From positions 2,914,001 through 2,978,000 of the forward strand of contig NZ_CP060010.1 of assembly GCF_017798205.1 (NCBI RefSeq): a stretch of DNA of 64,000 nucleotides, read 5' to 3'. The stretch comes from Cognatishimia activa. GTDB taxonomy: Bacteria; Pseudomonadota; Alphaproteobacteria; Rhodobacterales; Rhodobacteraceae. The notes beneath the pieces were generated by a model. That model saw only the letters and a list, made by a program, of their open reading frames with translations, did not search any database and had not been told where the DNA came from. Shown piece by piece: positions 61,392 to 64,000 of this stretch (its first letter is position 1; every line of letters starts with the position of its first letter). A program made the translations under genes and the position numbers.

Positions 61392-62471
61392 ATGACCCGT
61401 ACCGTTGTAGAATCCGGCTCTAAGACCGCCATTATCGGTTTTGATCAGCCATTTGCCGTCATCGGCGAACGCATCAACCCGACTGGCCGCAAGATCCTGA
61501 ATGCCGAGCTGGAAGCAGGCAATTTTGAGCGCGTCAAAGCCGACGCCATTGCGCAGGTCGAGGCTGGCGCGACCATTCTGGACATCAACTCGGGCGCTGT
61601 GTTCAGCAATAAAATGGCCGAAGATGTGCGCTATGCGGACAACAACTTTGTTGAACCAGAGCTGATGCGTCAGCTGGTCGAAGTTGTGCAAAGCGTCACC
61701 GACATCCCGCTCTGTATCGACAGCTCTGTGCCTGGAGCTTTGGAAGCTGGTCTTGAGGCCGCCAAGGGTCGCCCGTTGCTGAACTCTGTGACCGGTGAGG
61801 AAGAGCGTCTGGAACTCGTGCTGCCTCTGGTCAAAAAATACAACGTACCTGTGGTTGCGATCTCCAACGACGACACCGGGATCTCTGAGGATCCAGAAGT
61901 GCGCTTTGCGGTTGCGAAAAAGATCGTAGAACGCGCGGCGGATTTCGGCATTCCAGCCCATGACATCGTGGTCGACCCTCTGGTGATGCCAATCGGCGCG
62001 ATGGGCACCGCTGGTCTGCAGGTGTTTGAACTGAACCGCCGTCTGCGCAATGAGCTGGGTGTGAACACCACATGCGGTGCGTCCAACATCTCCTTCGGCC
62101 TGCCAAACCGCCACGGTATCAACAACGCCTTCCTGCCTATGGCAATGGCGACCGGCATGACCTCGGCGATTATGAACCCAGTGGCGCTGCCTGTGGGTCC
62201 AAAGAAGATCGCTGAAAAGAAAGCAGAGCTGGAAGCAGCGGGCATCGTGATCCCTGCGGATATGGATGATGAAGCCTTTGTGACCATGTTTGGTATGGGC
62301 TCCACCAAGCCACGTCCTGGGAAAGAAATGGAAGCGATCCGCGCGGCGAATTTCCTGACCAACAATGACGACGGTGGCGCGGCTTGGATCAAGTTCAACG
62401 CAGCCCCTGCGAAAGAAGGCGAAGAAGGTGGCCGCGGTCGCCGTGGCGGCGGACGTCGCCGTCGCGCCTAA
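61392..62471 (+). CDS. Methyltetrahydrofolate:corrinoid methyltransferase
   Basis: Pterin-binding TIM-barrel protein of 359 residues, related to dihydropteroate synthase and to MtgA/AcsE-type enzymes. FAVIGERINPTGRKI and ATILDINSGAVFSN are the substrate-binding strands, and PLCIDSSVPGALEAGLEA and NTTCGASNISFGLPNRHGIN follow. It transfers a methyl group between corrinoid and tetrahydrofolate. It ends in GGRGRRGGGRRRRA, like the ASKHA protein upstream. The ribosome site is AAGGAAAAAG. The corrinoid protein and the substrate methyltransferase are not in this window. Confidence 0.88.
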   Translation: MTRTVVESGSKTAIIGFDQPFAVIGERINPTGRKILNAELEAGNFERVKADAIAQVEAGATILDINSGAVFSNKMAEDVRYADNNFVEPELMRQLVEVVQSVTDIPLCIDSSVPGALEAGLEAAKGRPLLNSVTGEEERLELVLPLVKKYNVPVVAISNDDTGISEDPEVRFAVAKKIVERAADFGIPAHDIVVDPLVMPIGAMGTAGLQVFELNRRLRNELGVNTTCGASNISFGLPNRHGINNAFLPMAMATGMTSAIMNPVALPVGPKKIAEKKAELEAAGIVIPADMDDEAFVTMFGMGSTKPRPGKEMEAIRAANFLTNNDDGGAAWIKFNAAPAKEGEEGGRGRRGGGRRRRA

Positions 62472-62490
62472 GCGCTAAAACAAAACAACA

Positions 62491-62516
62491 AAAGCCCCGC
62501 CAATGCGGGGCTTTTT
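62491..62516 (+). terminator. Rho-independent terminator after C1 genes
   Basis: AAAGCCCCGC-CAAT-GCGGGGCTTTTT forms a stable stem with a T-tract 20 bases after the methyltransferase stop. The A run on the other side lets it serve pgi as well. Confidence 0.9.
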
Positions 62517-62522
62517 GGTGTC

Positions 62523-62567
62523 CGATTTCTTTAAAAGAAATCGAAGTCGGAAACTTTCAAAGTTTCC
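62523..62567. repeat. Two stacked palindromes between convergent genes
   Basis: CGATTTCT-TTAA-AGAAATCG (about 62523-62543) and GGAAACTTT-C-AAAGTTTCC (62549-62567) follow each other between the C1 terminator and the end of pgi. Both can form hairpins; they may end pgi transcription, though neither has a run of T on the minus strand. Confidence 0.5.
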
Positions 62568-62583
62568 GCATCACTTTTGAAGC

Positions 62584-64000
62584 TCAGCGCAGAGCATTGA
62601 TTTTACTGATGATTGCAGATGTCGCGGGATGCACATCACTCAGATCCGCATCCTCCTCAACGGCAGGCAGCAATTTATTCGCCAGCTCTTTCCCAAGCTC
62701 GACACCCCATTGGTCATAAGAGTTGATCCCGAGGATCACCCCCTCGACAAAGACCCGATGTTCATACAGCGCCACGATCTGTCCCAAAACAAAGGGCGTC
62801 AGCTTCTGATACACCAAAGTCGTCGACGGCCGATTGCCCGCAAAGACCCGCTGCATTGCATGGGCCTCCAGCGCCTCTCCTTCATGACCCGCAGCCGCCA
62901 TCCGCTCTTTCGCAACCTCATAGCTGCGCCCCAAGAGCAAGGCCTCTGATTGCGCTAAGCAATTGGCCAGAATAGCTTTGTGGTGATGCGCCAGCTCAGG
63001 CTCATGGCCTTCAGCGCCCACCATGAACTCACATGGCACAACTTGTTTGCCCTGATGGATCAGCTGATAAAAGGCGTGCTGTCCGTTCGTGCCGGGCTCT
63101 CCCCAGACGATTGGACCAACAGTCTGAGAGACCTCTTTGCCATCGCGGGTGACGCTTTTGCCGTTACTCTCCATCTCCATCTGCTGCAGATAAGCCGGAA
63201 AGCGCAGAAGGCGCTGCTCATAGGGCAAGACCGCCCGGGTCGCGTGCCCATGGATCTGATGGTGCCAAATTCCTACAAGAGCCAAGGCAATGGGCATGTT
63301 TTGTGACAGATCAGCCGTCACGAAATGCTGATCCATTGCTTGAGCACCACGCAGGAAGTCATTGAAATCATTTGAGCCAATAGCCAACATGATCGACAGA
63401 CCGATCGGACCCCACATAGAATAGCGGCCCCCGACCCAATCTTCGAACCCAAAGACCCGTTCCGCTGGAATTCCAAATGCCGCTGTGGCCTCTAGGTTCG
63501 TAGAAATCGCCGCAAACTGAGCCGCGGGATCAGTCACAGATTTTGCCATCCAATCCCGCACAGACGTCGCGTTCATCATGGTTTCCTGTGTCGTAAATGT
63601 CTTGGACGCCACCAGAACCAAGGTCGTCGCAGGGTTCAGACCATCGAGCGTATCCGCCAAATCCGCTCCATCTACATTCGAGATGAAATGCGTGCGTGGC
63701 CCGTCGGCATAAGGTTTCAAAGCAATCGTAGCCATAACCGGCCCCAGATCAGACCCGCCGATCCCAATATTCACCACATCGGTGATTTTACCGCCCTGCC
63801 CTTTGAACTCACCAGACCGCACGGCCTCGGCAAAATCGCCCATCTTGGCCACGACCTCTTTGACGCCCGGCATCACGTCTTCGCCGTCAACCTCCACAGG
63901 CCCACCGTCCAGATTGCGCAGCGCGGTGTGCAGAACCGCGCGATCCTCGGTGACGTTGATCTTTTCGCCCGCAAACATCGCGTCGCGCCATTTCACGACC
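62584..64000 (-). CDS. pgi: Glucose-6-phosphate isomerase (5' end beyond window)
   Basis: Glycolytic and gluconeogenic aldose-ketose isomerase; 471 residues are visible. Signatures are GSDLGPVMATIAL, DWVGGRYSMWGPIGLS, GEPGTNGQHAFYQLIHQG and the C-terminal INSYDQWGVELGK with the catalytic lysine nearby. The codon at 63996 is an internal GTG; the reading frame stays open to the window edge, and the usual N-terminal 50 or so residues are missing. It is convergent with the C1 genes. Confidence 0.95.
   Translation of the reverse strand, partial: VVKWRDAMFAGEKINVTEDRAVLHTALRNLDGGPVEVDGEDVMPGVKEVVAKMGDFAEAVRSGEFKGQGGKITDVVNIGIGGSDLGPVMATIALKPYADGPRTHFISNVDGADLADTLDGLNPATTLVLVASKTFTTQETMMNATSVRDWMAKSVTDPAAQFAAISTNLEATAAFGIPAERVFGFEDWVGGRYSMWGPIGLSIMLAIGSNDFNDFLRGAQAMDQHFVTADLSQNMPIALALVGIWHHQIHGHATRAVLPYEQRLLRFPAYLQQMEMESNGKSVTRDGKEVSQTVGPIVWGEPGTNGQHAFYQLIHQGKQVVPCEFMVGAEGHEPELAHHHKAILANCLAQSEALLLGRSYEVAKERMAAAGHEGEALEAHAMQRVFAGNRPSTTLVYQKLTPFVLGQIVALYEHRVFVEGVILGINSYDQWGVELGKELANKLLPAVEEDADLSDVHPATSAIISKINALR

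Noticed and set aside
60378-62114. 578-codon minus-strand open frame opposite the C1 genes
   Set aside because: It lies antisense to two clear enzymes in GC-rich sequence, has no recognisable domain and is rich in His and Arg as shadow frames are.

Overview
The window is a chromosomal segment of an alphaproteobacterium of the order Rhodobacterales (Roseobacter-like Rhodobacteraceae). This rests on protein family content and gene order: a 5-aminolevulinate synthase of the HemA type, a RodZ-like HTH protein, an alphaproteobacterial LexA box (GTTC-N7-GTTC) at recA, an iscR-suf operon with an Irr/ICE-type operator, a pca operon with a DUF849/BKACE gene, CckA, and ASKHA/MetF/pterin-methyltransferase C1 genes. 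Nearly all of the sequence is housekeeping or metabolic. I see no insertion sequences, prophage, CRISPR array or rRNA. Both ends are cut inside genes (mrcA at the left, pgi at the right).

Layout. 1-6.4 kb: cell-wall genes (PBP1A, AmiC-type amidase), an aminotransferase, an M48/TPR periplasmic protease and a DsbA-like thiol oxidoreductase. 6.4-10.2 kb: ispG, a RodZ-like gene and hemA. 10.4-17 kb: an M20 peptidase, tRNA-Ser(GGA), a histidine kinase, a metallo-beta-lactamase-fold hydrolase, tRNA-Asn(GTT), a HerA-like ATPase, a possible small RNA with terminator and an IalB-family protein. 17-22.2 kb: fabF-acp-lpxD, then a YcbB-type L,D-transpeptidase divergent from a YcbK/DUF882 protein. 22.2-28.1 kb: a protocatechuate operon pcaD-C-H-G-BKACE-B with divergent pcaQ. 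28.1-36.4 kb: tRNA-Arg(CCG) and an eleven-gene iron-sulfur operon iscR-iscS-sufB-(small TM)-ybjQ-(small TM)-sufC-sufD-two membrane genes-sufS. 36.5-47.7 kb: a hydrolase, a tandem-HD protein, a glutamine amidotransferase, typA, small proteins, alaS, a MOSC protein, recA and a sulfotransferase-like gene. 47.6-53.7 kb: cckA broken by an in-frame stop, an RsmB-like methyltransferase, guaB and an EamA transporter. 53.9-62.5 kb: an ASKHA/[2Fe-2S] corrinoid-activator-like gene, a tRNA cluster (Gly, Asp, Asp, Val), rlmE, ppx, then a small 'virulence factor' family gene, a MetF-like reductase and a methyltetrahydrofolate methyltransferase. 62.6-64 kb: pgi.

How the genes work together. The pca genes take protocatechuate to beta-ketoadipate, and the BKACE gene suggests cleavage with acetyl-CoA in place of PcaIJ/PcaF. 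The suf operon is a single coupled transcription unit, probably controlled by a one-cysteine IscR and by Irr. The C1 genes look like the tetrahydrofolate side of a corrinoid-dependent demethylation pathway whose corrinoid protein and substrate methyltransferase lie outside this window. Two of these genes share an arginine-rich C-terminal tail. The most striking single observation is the TAA codon that splits cckA between its membrane/PAS part and its kinase/receiver part.
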